Assembly (NCBI RefSeq): GCF_025499425.1
Contig: NZ_JAIMCB010000005.1
Span: forward strand, 62,001-126,000
Direction of reading: 5' to 3'
Source of the DNA: Acidiferrimicrobium sp. IK
GTDB taxonomy: Bacteria; Actinomycetota; Acidimicrobiia; Acidimicrobiales; Palsa-688
Length of the DNA stretch: 64,000 nt
The stretch's first letter is position 1; every line of letters begins with the position of its first letter. This document shows, piece by piece, positions 34,872-43,282 of this stretch. Under the pieces are notes generated by a model that worked only from the letters and a program-made list of their open reading frames with translations, was not told where the DNA came from and did no database searches. The position numbers and the translations under genes were made by a program.

Positions 34872-35678
34872 ATGCCCAAACTCACGTTTCTGCGCCGCAC
34901 CGCCTCGGTGCGCATGGCGGTCACCGCCGCGGTCTTGGCCACGGTGGCCATCACCGGGCAGGCCGCGTTCTCCTCGTCGAGCAACGGGTACGTCGTCCAG
35001 CCAGGCGACACGCTGTGGGCCATCGCCCAGCGCGCCGGTGTCTCGATGCAGTCGTTGGCCGCCGCCAACTCCATGCAACTCACCGACGTCCTGTCGGTCG
35101 GACGGCACTTGGTGATCCCCGGCTTCGAGGCCAAGGAGGCCGCCTCCCAACCGGCGTCGGCCCCGGTGGCCAACGCCGCCGTGCGGTCCTACAGCAGCGG
35201 GACGACCGGCTCCACGTTCTGCTCGAGCTTCGCCCCGACGACGGGACCGTGGGGGGTTCTCCCTTCGGTGCTGCAGCAGAACCCGTCCCGGCTGGCGCTG
35301 CGCCCGCTGTTTCGCGAGTGGGGTGGGGCGTACGGCGTCAACCCGTCGCTGCTGGAGGCGATCGCCTGGCAGGAGTCGGGCTGGCAGCAGGGCGTGGTCT
35401 CCCCGGCCCAGGCGGTCGGGGTCGGTCAGCTCCTGCCGGCCACCGCCGACTTCGTCAGCCGGTACCTGATCGGGCAGCGCCTGGACATCAACTCGGCGTA
35501 CGACAACATCCGGATGATGGCCCGGTTCGTGGCCTACCTGCAGACCCAGGTGCGAGGGACCTGCAACGTCATCGCCGCCTACTACGAGGGCACTCAGAAC
35601 CTCACCACCTACGGCGTCCTCGTCGAGACCCAGCCCTACGTGGCCAACGTCGAGTACCTGCTGCCGATGTTCTCCTGA
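34872..35678 (+). CDS. Secreted LysM lytic transglycosylase
   Basis: Exported peptidoglycan-cleaving enzyme. The 268 residues begin with a signal peptide or N-terminal anchor (about 1-37), then a LysM domain (about 40-85, YVVQPGDTLWAIAQRAGVSMQSLAAANSM) that binds glycan, and a SLT domain (about 135-265) with the catalytic Glu in IAWQESGWQ and AQAVGVGQLLPAT. Similar proteins remodel the wall during growth or germination. ATG with a GGAGG-containing leader; a hairpin terminator follows the stop. Confidence 0.87.
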   Translation: MPKLTFLRRTASVRMAVTAAVLATVAITGQAAFSSSSNGYVVQPGDTLWAIAQRAGVSMQSLAAANSMQLTDVLSVGRHLVIPGFEAKEAASQPASAPVANAAVRSYSSGTTGSTFCSSFAPTTGPWGVLPSVLQQNPSRLALRPLFREWGGAYGVNPSLLEAIAWQESGWQQGVVSPAQAVGVGQLLPATADFVSRYLIGQRLDINSAYDNIRMMARFVAYLQTQVRGTCNVIAAYYEGTQNLTTYGVLVETQPYVANVEYLLPMFS

Positions 35679-35689
35679 GTAGCCGGGTG

Positions 35690-35712
35690 GCCGCCAGATG
35701 GCGGCTTCCTTA
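35690..35712 (+). terminator. Terminator of the LysM transglycosylase gene
   Basis: GCCGCC (35690-35695), an AGAT loop and GGCGGC (35700-35705) form a GC hairpin followed by TTCCTTA, starting 12 nt after the stop codon. This is a short factor-independent-type terminator. Confidence 0.65.
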
Positions 35713-35820
35713 CGCCCTGGTGTCCTGCGGCACGCCGACGGTGGCCCGACGGACATTTTTTCTCCGGTCCCTGACCAGCAACGACGCGCGAAAGCGCTGC
35801 TCAGAGGGGTAGTGCAGCCC

Positions 35821-35851
35821 TTGACTGACCCCCCCTCGCGTCGGCCATGAT
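35821..35851 (+). promoter_or_regulatory. Candidate promoter of the structured RNA
   Basis: TTGACT (35821-35826) is a good -35 box; CATGAT (35846-35851) is a weak -10 box at a 19-bp spacing. Transcription would begin near 35858, just before the structured region. Confidence 0.4.
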
Positions 35852-35857
35852 GGCGGG

Positions 35858-36020
35858 ACACCGCGGCGCCGCCTGCAGGGCGCGCGTCGTGCGAGGCAGG
35901 GTGGCCCAGGGAACCAAGTAGACAACGTCCACGGCTGAGCGCGGTCTTCGCGCGAGGACGAGGACGGCACCAACGGTTCGCCCTGGGCCGCCCAGCCTCA
36001 CCCTCGCGGCGGACGGCGTC
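35858..36020 (+). ncRNA. Candidate rod-shaped structured RNA (6S-like architecture)
   Basis: No protein gene fits the 492 bp between the LysM gene and the DUF4193 gene, but a long nested pairing does. Outer helix: 35869-35880 with 36001-36012 (interrupted by a 3-nt internal loop). Middle helix: 35893-35915 with 35975-35999, almost fully paired over 20 bp with one G-U. Inner hairpin: 35926-35930/35956-35960 and 35939-35943/35949-35953 with a GTCTT loop. Between middle helix and inner hairpin lies an open bubble of 10 and 14 nt. A closing rod, a central bubble and a terminal hairpin are the layout of 6S RNA; sequence identity with known 6S RNA was not recognised. Strand chosen from the promoter; either strand could fold. 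Confidence 0.5.
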
Positions 36021-36170
36021 AGGCCCGCGACGGAGTGCAGGGGAGGAACGGATCGATCCTTCAGGCAGATGTTGCGCCGCTACCCCCGCGCCGACGTCTA
36101 TCATCCGGCGCCACCACGCGGCCCTCCATGCTCTGGCGGCCGCGACTGAGAGAGTGTTGAAGGACGGCAT

Positions 36171-36611
36171 ATGGCTGACGACGAAGTCGAAGAAGACATC
36201 GACGAGGAGACCGAGGGGCCCGAGGACCTCGAGGACGAGGATCTAGAAGACCTCCCCGAAGATGACGACGAGGCCGACGAGGACCTGGTCGTAGACGACG
36301 AGAAGGAAGAGGACGATGTCGTCCCGGCGGTCAAGGCCCGCGAGGACGAGGACGACGACGACGATGACGACGAGGAGGACTCCGACGACGTGGAGGCCAG
36401 CCTCGACGTCATCTTGAAGGAGCGCCTGGTCGTCCCCGACGAGGAGAACGACGACGAGGAGGATGTCCCCGACTCCGAAGACCGGGGGGAGGCCACACCC
36501 AAGGTGCTCCCGAAGCAGCCCGGGGAGTTCGTGTGCCAGTCCTGCTTCCTCGTTAAGCACCCGAGTCAGCTCGCTGACCGGGACCGCATGCTCTGCCGTG
36601 ACTGTGTGTGA
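36171..36611 (+). CDS. DUF4193-type protein: acidic domain plus zinc knuckle
   Basis: A 146-residue protein. Residues 1-115 are extremely acidic (runs of Asp/Glu such as DEDDDDDDDEED), disordered, and the last 35 form the DUF4193 end with two CxxC pairs (VCQSCFLVKHPSQL ... LCRDCV) that would bind zinc. DUF4193 proteins are a conserved actinobacterial family of unknown function. The acidic tract is longer than in most members. ATG with GAAGGAC 6 nt upstream. Confidence 0.82.
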   Translation: MADDEVEEDIDEETEGPEDLEDEDLEDLPEDDDEADEDLVVDDEKEEDDVVPAVKAREDEDDDDDDDEEDSDDVEASLDVILKERLVVPDEENDDEEDVPDSEDRGEATPKVLPKQPGEFVCQSCFLVKHPSQLADRDRMLCRDCV

Positions 36612-36672
36612 CCTGGGGCACCGCTAGCGGGTGCGGTTGTAGCGAACCGGCCGGTTGGGGAAGGATCGTCGC

Positions 36673-37389
36673 GTGACCGACCATCGTTCGCCTCTCGACG
36701 CGGCTCTCGACCTGGTGCTCTACGCCCCGGTCGGGCTGGCCTTGACCCTGACCGAAGAGCTGCCCAAGCTGGCCGCCAAGGGCCGCTCCGGCCTCGGCTC
36801 GAGGGTCACCACGGCCCGGGTGGTCGGCCAGTTCGCGGTCGCCCAGGGCCGCAAAGAGGTCGGCCGGAGGCTGGGTACCGAGCCGGCCCGTCCGGCCGCC
36901 GCTCCGGCCCGTCCGGCGGCCGCTCCGAGCCGTCTTGAGGCCGCCGCGGCCGACGGGTCGGCTGTTGCCGCGGCCGGATCGGCCACGCCTCCCGCCGCCA
37001 CCTCGGCTGCTGCTCCGGCGTCATCGCCCGAAAGGCACGCAGGTCCGTCTGCGCCGGCTGCCGGCGCAGACGGTGCTGGCGGTGAAGAGCATGCGGCGTC
37101 GGGACGAGCCCGGCGAACGGCTAGCTCCCCTCGCGCCGGGAGGCCGTCCAACGGCGTCGAGGCTCCCGACGGCGCTGCGAGCGGCTCGGGCGCGGCCGCG
37201 CCCGCCGCAGAGGTACCGCCCGTTGGCAGCCTGGCCATCCCCGGCTACGACTCGCTGTCCGCGTCGCAGGTCGTACAGCGCCTCGCCGGTCTGTCAGGCC
37301 CAGAACTGCAGGCGGTCAAGGAGTACGAGAGCGCCAGCCGAGGCCGGCGCACCATCCTCGCCCGGGTCGGTCAGCTCCAGGGCCATTAG
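36673..37389 (+). CDS. Conserved actinobacterial protein with Ala/Pro linker, unknown function
   Basis: A 238-residue protein: an N-terminal alpha-helical segment with a membrane-tropic stretch (LDLVLYAPVGLALTLTEELP), an Ala/Pro/Ser/Gly-rich disordered middle (about 75-185) and a conserved C-terminal motif IPGYDSLSASQVVQRLAGLSGPELQAVKEYE...RRTILARVGQL. This C-terminal block recurs in actinobacterial proteins of unknown role, where it often follows a transmembrane or lipid-binding segment. The GTG at 36673 is chosen because the frame upstream has no ribosome-binding site. Confidence 0.6.
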   Translation: MTDHRSPLDAALDLVLYAPVGLALTLTEELPKLAAKGRSGLGSRVTTARVVGQFAVAQGRKEVGRRLGTEPARPAAAPARPAAAPSRLEAAAADGSAVAAAGSATPPAATSAAAPASSPERHAGPSAPAAGADGAGGEEHAASGRARRTASSPRAGRPSNGVEAPDGAASGSGAAAPAAEVPPVGSLAIPGYDSLSASQVVQRLAGLSGPELQAVKEYESASRGRRTILARVGQLQGH

Positions 37390-37399
37390 GCGTCAGGCG

Positions 37400-37891
37400 G
37401 TGGAGCGAGCCCGGCCAGCGCGGCCCGACGACACCGCCCGGCTCATCGAGCTGTGCGACGAGGCCCTAGCGGAGGTGTCGTCGCGCCGAGGCGGTCGCCA
37501 GCTCGCCTACTCCGTACTCGCCGGCCACTCGGTACCCGCCCGGCTGGCCCTTGCGCTGGCCGATCCCGACGAGCAGGTCATCGCCGGCGAGCTGAGCGGC
37601 GCCCTCCTCGGCGTCGGCCTGATCCGCCGCGACCCGCTCGCGGCGGGGAACGTCGCTGCCGTCGAGGTCCTCTTCGTCGACCCGGGTGCGCGCGGCGTTG
37701 GCCTGGGCGAGAGCATGATGGACGCGATGACCGAATGGGCGATCGGACACGGCTGCCGCGGCATCGACGCGATGGCTTTGCCGGGGAGCCGGGAGGCGAA
37801 GGCGTTCTTCGAAACCCACGGCTTGGTCGCCCGAGCCCTGGTGATGCACCGGGAGCTTCCTCTCGGGCCCTCCGCCGGCGGCCGGACGTGA
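37400..37891 (+). CDS. GNAT-family N-acetyltransferase
   Basis: A 163-residue acetyltransferase of the GNAT fold. The acetyl-CoA-binding motif A is [27 protein letters not shown] (Q/RxxGxG/A form RGVGLG), followed by motif [26 protein letters not shown]. Substrate is not predictable. The GTG at 37400 lies 10 nt after the previous stop, so it is probably cotranscribed with it and with the downstream Nudix gene. Confidence 0.83.
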   Translation: MERARPARPDDTARLIELCDEALAEVSSRRGGRQLAYSVLAGHSVPARLALALADPDEQVIAGELSGALLGVGLIRRDPLAAGNVAAVEVLFVDPGARGVGLGESMMDAMTEWAIGHGCRGIDAMALPGSREAKAFFETHGLVARALVMHRELPLGPSAGGRT

Positions 37892-37937
37892 GACCGTCCC
37901 GACCCGGGCGCTTCTCCCGGCGCCTCTCCACCGGCTC

Positions 37938-38405
37938 GTGAAACGCTTCGACGACTTGGCCGCCGGGGAGACCGGCAGCGGCGGGCGGTCCTCGGAGAGA
38001 CGCCCTCGCCCCGAGGTGTGCGTCGGCGCCGTCGCGGTGGACGCCGGGCGGCTGCTGCTGGTCCGGCGAGGCCGAGGGGCGGCACAGGGCCGATGGTCGG
38101 TGCCCGGCGGGCGCGTCGAGCACGGCGAGACGCTGGCCGAGGCGGTGGTCCGCGAGCTGGCGGAGGAGACCGGCCTAGAGGCGCTCTGCGACGGCCTGGT
38201 CGGCTGGGTCGAGATCATCGAGGGTGATGACCACTACGTCGTGCTGGACTTCGCGGTCACCGTGTTGAGCCCCGACGACCCCGTCGCCGGCGACGACGCG
38301 GCCGAGGCCGCCTGGGTGCCGTTGGAGGACGTCACCGACTTGGCGCTCACCGACGGCCTCGCCGAGTTCCTCCACGAGCACGGCATCCTGGGCACGATCG
38401 TCTGA
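37938..38405 (+). CDS. Nudix hydrolase
   Basis: A 155-residue hydrolase acting on nucleoside diphosphate derivatives. The Nudix box is complete: [26 protein letters not shown] (G-x5-E-x7-REUxEExGU), giving the Mg-binding glutamates. The strand preceding it ([24 protein letters not shown]) is typical. Specificity (8-oxo-dGTP, ADP-ribose, other) cannot be read from the sequence. GTG start. Confidence 0.88.
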   Translation: MKRFDDLAAGETGSGGRSSERRPRPEVCVGAVAVDAGRLLLVRRGRGAAQGRWSVPGGRVEHGETLAEAVVRELAEETGLEALCDGLVGWVEIIEGDDHYVVLDFAVTVLSPDDPVAGDDAAEAAWVPLEDVTDLALTDGLAEFLHEHGILGTIV

Positions 38406-38468
38406 GGCCGGGTCGGGAGGGCTACGCCGCCGGCGAAGCTGGGAGCCAAGTGCAGCCCGGGACCGGGG

Positions 38469-38518
38469 GAGCAAGTGGCACCAACCCGCGCTGCAGCCCG
38501 GGTTAGCGACGCTTGCTC
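38469..38518. terminator. Nested hairpin terminator between convergent Nudix and disordered-protein genes
   Basis: An inner hairpin (38483-38491 with 38496-38504, one mismatch, TGCA loop) is enclosed by a second pair (38469-38475 with 38512-38518). The cluster sits between two convergent stop codons and could end transcription on both strands. Confidence 0.6.
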
Positions 38519-38538
38519 AATAGCCGGAGGCTCCAGGC

Positions 38539-40506
38539 TCAGAGCGAACCGTGCTCCGAGTGCGCCGCAGCGCTGCCTTCGCTGCCGCCGTTGGTGCTCG
38601 CGGTGAGGCTCTCAGCGGCGGGCTCACTGGGCTCAGGAACCTCACCGGCCCCCGCAACCTCATGAGCCTCAGCCGCCTCATGAGTCCCAGCAGCCTCACT
38701 GGCTCCAGCAGCCTCACTGGCTCCAGCAGCCTCGTCGGTCGGGGTGGTGGGGGAGCCGGTAGGCGCCGCGTGGGCGGCTTCTGCGTCATCGCCGGCGACC
38801 GCCGGGGTCTCACGCGCCGGCTCGGGCGCGGACTGAGGCTCGGGCAGAACGCCAGTCGGCTCGACGGCCGGCGCCGGATCAGGGGCGGCGACTTCCCGCG
38901 CCGGATCAGCGGCGGCGTCTTCCGGCGCAGGATCGGCGGGCTGGGCTGGCGAAGCAGGGTCGACGGACCCAGCCGCCGGAGCCGGCGTGCTCGCGGGTGC
39001 AGGACTGGCGGGCGCGGACCCGGCGGCCGGAGCCTCGGCCGGTGCCCGGCGCCCGGGGCGGGCAGGGCGCGCCGGCGGACGGCGAGGGGCGGACCCGGCC
39101 CTAGGACCGGGCGGCGGGGGGATGCTGATACCGAGCAACCCGGCCAGCGCCGGGATCCGCCCCGACTGCTGGTGAGCGGCGCGCAACAAGTCGGGTCCGG
39201 GCTCGGCGGGGAGGCCGGCAGGTACGACGGTGCGCCGCACCGGAGAGGCGGCCGCCGCCTCCAGCAGCGCCATCCAGCGCTCCTGGGGGGTGTCGGGGGC
39301 CAACGCGGCGCCGGCGGCCTGGCTGGCCCGCTCGGCCAGCTCTGCGGGCAGGCGGGTGCCGGCGTCGGGCGGGCGCCCGGCCAGTTGCAGGGCCCGAACG
39401 ATGCGGCCCTCATCGAGATGCCTGGTCAGGTCGTTGACCCACTCGCTGCGCAGGGCCTCGACGCGGGCGTCGAGGGCGGCGCGCAGCTGAGTGGCCAGCT
39501 GACGGGTCTCGTCGTCTCTCGCCGCGTCGGCGCCGGCGACCACCGACCGCAGGTCGCGAAGAGTGATCTCGGTGCCGGCCTTCACCGCCGCTTCGGCCCG
39601 GTCATGCCACTCGGCGGCCTTGAGCCTCGGCAGCAGGCTCTCGGCCAGCGAGACCAGTTGGTCGGCGTCGGGAGCCGGACGCCCTTCGGCGATGGCCTTC
39701 TCCCGTTCCAGGTGGATGGCGGTGCGCACCGCTGGGATGCCGCCGCGGAGGACCTGCTCGGCGACCGCCTGCTCCTCGGGAGCCAGGGAAGCCATCACTG
39801 CGTTGCGGTGGGCGTGCCCCGGGGTCAGCCTGCGGGCACGAGGCCGGCCGCCTTCACCGCCGCGGCCGCCACCCTCACGGCCAGCTACGTCGCGGCGAGG
39901 GCCGGACGGCTGGCGCGGCGGCCGCTGGCCTGCGCTGTCCGACCGGCCGGCGCCCTCGGAACGAACCCCGTCTGGGCGCGACCCGCCCTCGCCCCGAGGG
40001 GCGCCCTCGGGGCGTCCACCCCGGCGGTCCCCGGAACGGGCAGGGCCGTCGCGACGAGGGCCGCCTGGCTGACGAGCGCGGTCGGGACCCTCGCGCCCCT
40101 CGGGGCGCGGGCCCCGGCGCTCGCCTGGCGGGCCGTCCCGGCGGGCGGGTCGGTCACCGCGGGTCGGGCGGTCACCCCGATCGAAGCGGTCTCGCCGGTC
40201 GCCACCTCGGCCCGCCCGCCCGACCAGCTGCGTGGTGACGCCGGGGGCATCGGAGCGAGACGGCCCGATGATCTCCAGGCGCTGGGTGTCCTCGCGCTTT
40301 TTTTCTTTGGGCGGCAGCACGTGGGTGATGACGATGCCGTCGATCTCGAACTCTGCGTCCGCCCGTAACACGTCCCCGGGCTTGGCCCCCTCATAGAGCA
40401 GCGCCGCGTCGAGGACCCCCTTGGGCTGGCGCGCCCCTGCGGCCCGCCAGCTCCAAGAGCCGTCGGGGCGCGTGCTGGTCAACTCGATCTCGATCCTGCG
40501 GGCCAC
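38539..40506 (-). CDS. Large RG-rich and Ala/Pro-rich disordered protein
   Basis: A 655-residue protein with three parts: an N-terminal folded segment (about 1-80) that begins MARRIEIELTSTRPDGSWSWRAAGA and looks like a small beta-barrel; an Arg/Gly/Asp/Pro tract (about 80-235) with GDRP and RGDRPARR units; a helical segment of about 230 residues (about 240-470, RNAVMASLAPEEQAVAEQVL onward); and an Ala/Pro/Glu tail with EAAGASEAAG-like repeats. The RG tract suggests RNA binding or condensation. The GTG at 40506 is preceded 6 nt upstream by TAGGTT, so it is probably leaderless. Function unknown. Confidence 0.7.
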   Translation of the reverse strand: MARRIEIELTSTRPDGSWSWRAAGARQPKGVLDAALLYEGAKPGDVLRADAEFEIDGIVITHVLPPKEKKREDTQRLEIIGPSRSDAPGVTTQLVGRAGRGGDRRDRFDRGDRPTRGDRPARRDGPPGERRGPRPEGREGPDRARQPGGPRRDGPARSGDRRGGRPEGAPRGEGGSRPDGVRSEGAGRSDSAGQRPPRQPSGPRRDVAGREGGGRGGEGGRPRARRLTPGHAHRNAVMASLAPEEQAVAEQVLRGGIPAVRTAIHLEREKAIAEGRPAPDADQLVSLAESLLPRLKAAEWHDRAEAAVKAGTEITLRDLRSVVAGADAARDDETRQLATQLRAALDARVEALRSEWVNDLTRHLDEGRIVRALQLAGRPPDAGTRLPAELAERASQAAGAALAPDTPQERWMALLEAAAASPVRRTVVPAGLPAEPGPDLLRAAHQQSGRIPALAGLLGISIPPPPGPRAGSAPRRPPARPARPGRRAPAEAPAAGSAPASPAPASTPAPAAGSVDPASPAQPADPAPEDAAADPAREVAAPDPAPAVEPTGVLPEPQSAPEPARETPAVAGDDAEAAHAAPTGSPTTPTDEAAGASEAAGASEAAGTHEAAEAHEVAGAGEVPEPSEPAAESLTASTNGGSEGSAAAHSEHGSL

Positions 40507-40512
40507 GTCGCC

Positions 40513-40562
40513 AACCTACTGCAGCGATGCCCGCGGCCCGAAGGAGATGGAGTGGCTACCCT
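40513..40562. promoter_or_regulatory. Divergent leaderless promoters between the disordered-protein and hydrolase genes
   Basis: TAGGTT on the minus strand (40513-40518) ends 6 nt before the GTG at 40506; TACCCT on the plus strand (40557-40562) ends 9 nt before the ATG at 40572. The 65-bp gap holds both -10 elements. Confidence 0.5.
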
Positions 40563-40571
40563 CCGCAGGCG

Positions 40572-41267
40572 ATGGCGTCGACTGCAAAGCTCCCTGTCCT
40601 CCTGGTCCATGGCTTCGCGTCCTCGTTCGAGAGGAACTGGCGAGACACGGGGTGGGTTGACCTGCTCACCGAGGCCGGACGGGAGGTGATCCCCCTCGAC
40701 CTGCTCGGCCATGGCAGCGCCGACAAGCCGCACGATCCGGACGCGTACCGGGACCTGGAGCGGGGGATCCGCGACGCGCTACCTGCCGAGGGCCAGGTCG
40801 ATGCCGTCGGGTTCTCCCTGGGGGCGGCCCTGCTGCTCAAGGTGGCGGCCACCGACCCGGGACGCTTCGGGCGTCTGGTGGTTGGCGGGGTAGGGGCCAA
40901 CCTCTTCCGGGACGGCGATCCCGAGCCGGCGGCGCAGGCCGTGCTGACCGGTGCGGCCGCCGACGACGCTCCCGAGGCGGCCCAGGCCTTCGCCCGCTTC
41001 GCCTCCGCCCCCGGCAACGACGGTCAGGCGCTCGCCGCGTGCCTGCGCCGGCCGGTGTCGCGCCTCGAGCCCTCCGACCTGGCCGCGGTGACCTGCCCGG
41101 TGCTGGTGGTGCTCGGCGACCGGGACTTCGCCGGGCCGGCCGATCCGCTCGTCGACGCCCTCGCCGACTGCACCTTGGTCACGCTCCACGGCGCTGATCA
41201 CTTCGGCACCCCGAAAGACTTCCGCTTCTTGGACCACGGCCTGCGCTTTTTGGGCGCTGAGCCCTGA
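40572..41267 (+). CDS. Alpha/beta hydrolase
   Basis: A 231-residue hydrolase of the alpha/beta fold: oxyanion loop LLVHGFASS, nucleophile elbow VGFSLGAA (Ser about 94), acid in VVLGDRDFAG and base in LHGADHFG. Short length and the DRDFAGPAD cap resemble small carboxyl-esterases. No signal peptide. ATG at 40572 decided by the -10 spacing; an earlier in-frame ATG would lie upstream of the promoter. Substrate unknown. Confidence 0.82.
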   Translation: MASTAKLPVLLVHGFASSFERNWRDTGWVDLLTEAGREVIPLDLLGHGSADKPHDPDAYRDLERGIRDALPAEGQVDAVGFSLGAALLLKVAATDPGRFGRLVVGGVGANLFRDGDPEPAAQAVLTGAAADDAPEAAQAFARFASAPGNDGQALAACLRRPVSRLEPSDLAAVTCPVLVVLGDRDFAGPADPLVDALADCTLVTLHGADHFGTPKDFRFLDHGLRFLGAEP

Positions 41268-41369
41268 ACGGCCCGGCGGCGCAGTCGGGGGCTCGCCGGG
41301 CTCGCAGCGACCGCCGGTGGGAGGCTGGCGCCGAGCAGCGCCAGACGGCAGGGGAGTAGCGTGGGGCAG

Positions 41370-41483
41370 ATGGGAAGAGGCTCACGTTCGACCGTCCGCT
41401 GGAAGCACGACCGGATCCGGCGCAAGAAGAGCCGCGAGGACCGGGCCAAGGCGGCCCGGACCGAAGCCCGCAAAGGCGCCTGA
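41370..41483 (+). CDS. 37-residue basic protein, possibly ribosome-associated
   Basis: MGRGSRSTVRWKHDRIRRKK opens a very basic 37-residue protein with the tail SREDRAKAARTEARKGA. It lies behind TAGCGT (41357-41362) with a 7-nt spacer, so it has its own leaderless promoter. Composition (half Arg/Lys) is that of small ribosomal or nucleic-acid-binding proteins; it does not match bS22 or bL37 as I know them. Short length is the main doubt. Confidence 0.5.
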   Translation: MGRGSRSTVRWKHDRIRRKKSREDRAKAARTEARKGA

Positions 41484-41648
41484 GACCCTCGGCGCGGCGC
41501 CGGCCGGAGCTCGCCTCCCAGCCGATCCCGGCGCTGGCGACCGCCTCGGTTGGCTAGCCGCCCTGTCCGGCTGTCTAGTGTCGTAACAGCCCCCAACGAC
41601 CCGGCTCACCGAGGAGCCGGTCCAACGCGCAAGGAAGGCTGGAACGTC

Positions 41649-42131
41649 ATGGACGCCAAGGTGCTGCTGTGTGACTTCGCTGAAGTGAGCGGAGGCAAGC
41701 TCTTCGTCACCGGGGCCGGCATCTCACTGGTGGCGAGCAGCTCGCCTCAACCCCCGTACCAGGTGAACGTGTGCCTGGCGATCTTGGTCCAGATCCCTTG
41801 GAACGAGACCGGCGCCGAGCACACCTTGACCATCGAGCTGGTGTCGGAGGCCGGCGGGGGCGCACGGCGGGTTCTGCTGAGCGACCAGCTGCCCGAAGGC
41901 TCCGATCCCGCCGACCGGGGGATGATCGTCGCGGTGTTCTCCGCGGCCCGCCTGCCGATCATGGTCGACGGCGACGAGTCGACGATGCCGATGTCCATCC
42001 CGCTGTTCGGTTTGCCGCTTCCCGAGCACGGGCCGTACTTCTTCAGCGTCCGCATCGACGGGCGGGAGATGGACCGGGCCTCGTTCCGGCTGGTCCCCCT
42101 CGCCGACGCTCAAGCCGCGCAGGGTCAATGA
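41649..42131 (+). CDS. DUF6941-like protein
   Basis: A 160-residue protein starting MDAKVLLCDFAEVSGGKLFVTGAGI, which resembles actinobacterial DUF6941 proteins. It is predicted all-beta, with no catalytic motif, signal or membrane segment. It appears paralogous to the protein at 8602-8994 (similar strand order and ending ASFRLVPLA). GGAAGG precedes the ATG by about 9 nt. Its stop overlaps the end of the convergent YihY gene by 7 bp. Confidence 0.65.
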   Translation: MDAKVLLCDFAEVSGGKLFVTGAGISLVASSSPQPPYQVNVCLAILVQIPWNETGAEHTLTIELVSEAGGGARRVLLSDQLPEGSDPADRGMIVAVFSAARLPIMVDGDESTMPMSIPLFGLPLPEHGPYFFSVRIDGREMDRASFRLVPLADAQAAQGQ

Positions 42132-43222
42132 CCGGGCGTCCTGCGGGGCGCTGATCCTTCCGGGCCGGGGCCCTTCGAGGCCTCGGTCCGCTCCGCTGGC
42201 GGCCGGTCCAAGTCGGGCTGCTTGGCGAGGTCGTCGTCGCGCTCGGCGTCGAGGCGCGCCTCCTCGGGGGCGTGCTCGTCGAAACCCACCCCGATTCGCT
42301 GTTCGGGGCGCTGGCGCTGTTCGTGGGTGCGGTCGTGGAGTACCTGCTGGTCGGCTTCGGTCGGCTCGCACGTGGGCAGCGCCCGCGGCCACAGATGGCG
42401 GTGGAGGACCGGGTTGAGTTCGGCTCCGTAGACGCTGAGCTTGGCCAGCAACAGCAGAAAGGTGACGACCCCGAGCACCGCCGCGAACGCGCCGTAGGTG
42501 GCTGACTTGCCGGCGAGGAGGTGGTTGGTCAGGCCGGTCCCGACGGTTGTCAGGGCGGTGAAGCACACGCCGCCGAACACCGCACCTGGGACGAAGGCTC
42601 GCGACTCCGCCTGGGCGGGCGTCAGCACCCGGAAGGTGGCCAGGTAGAACCCGACGTTGACGGCGGCCAGTGCGAGGATCACGAGGATCCGAAGCCACAG
42701 GGCCTCGCCGTGGGCGGTGGCGTAGGAACCGAACGCCGCGGTGAGCAGGAATGCCAGTCCGATGAGCACCAGACCGGCCATGCTCCGGCCCAGTCGGGGC
42801 ACGAAGCCGGGCCGCGCCACCTCGGGGATGTTCCACGTCCGGCTGAACGCCTGCTCGGCGGTCTGGGTTACCCCCTGCGCACCGTAAACCAGCCCGACGA
42901 TGCCGATAATCAAGCCGAGGACGCTTCCGTGCAGCTGCTTGCTGCCGCTGCCGGGGGCGAACTGGGGGCCGATGACCGGGAATTTCTGCAAGGTGTGCAG
43001 GGTGCCGGTCCCGAGCGACGCCTGCCCCACGAACCCGAGCACGGTGACCACGACCAGCAGCAGCGGGTAGATGGCAGTAAACCCGTACCAGCCGAGGGCC
43101 ACCACGTAAAGGTTGGCCTTGTCGTCGCTGAACTTCTTGATAACCGCCCACGCTGGCCCGGCTACCCGGTTGTGCTGCTGCCACCGGTCGAGGTCGGCGA
43201 TGAGTGCCTTCAGGCGGTCCAT
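42125..43222 (-). CDS. YihY/BrkB-family membrane protein
   Basis: Six-helix inner-membrane protein of the YihY/BrkB family (sometimes annotated RNase BN in error). The 365-residue protein has hydrophobic segments from about 40 to 280, with the signature KFSDDKANLYVVALGWYGFTAIYPLLLVVVTVLGFVG, and a polar, acidic C-terminal tail of about 80 residues that is not conserved. Role unknown (possible transport of small molecules). The ATG lies 6 nt after TAGGTA (43229-43234). Confidence 0.87.
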   Translation of the reverse strand: MDRLKALIADLDRWQQHNRVAGPAWAVIKKFSDDKANLYVVALGWYGFTAIYPLLLVVVTVLGFVGQASLGTGTLHTLQKFPVIGPQFAPGSGSKQLHGSVLGLIIGIVGLVYGAQGVTQTAEQAFSRTWNIPEVARPGFVPRLGRSMAGLVLIGLAFLLTAAFGSYATAHGEALWLRILVILALAAVNVGFYLATFRVLTPAQAESRAFVPGAVFGGVCFTALTTVGTGLTNHLLAGKSATYGAFAAVLGVVTFLLLLAKLSVYGAELNPVLHRHLWPRALPTCEPTEADQQVLHDRTHEQRQRPEQRIGVGFDEHAPEEARLDAERDDDLAKQPDLDRPPAERTEASKGPGPEGSAPRRTPGH

Positions 43223-43282
43223 TCCCGCTACCTACCCAAGCGCGGGCGCCTGTCCCGGCGCCCGCCGGGGTAGAACCGGGAG

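Noticed and set aside
35858-36020. RNase P RNA, tmRNA or SRP RNA
   Set aside because: None of their conserved core sequences (such as the RNase P GGAAAGTCC core or a tmRNA tRNA-like end) is present.
32667-36170. 1167-codon minus-strand frame opposite the ThyX-like and LysM genes
   Set aside because: It spans three unrelated sense features, is rich in Arg, Gly and His as antisense frames are, and matches no family.
35821-36170. c-di-AMP (ydaO) riboswitch near the LysM cell-wall hydrolase
   Set aside because: Such riboswitches often precede these genes, but the structured element lies after the gene and lacks the conserved ydaO core; nothing similar was seen in 34422-34871.
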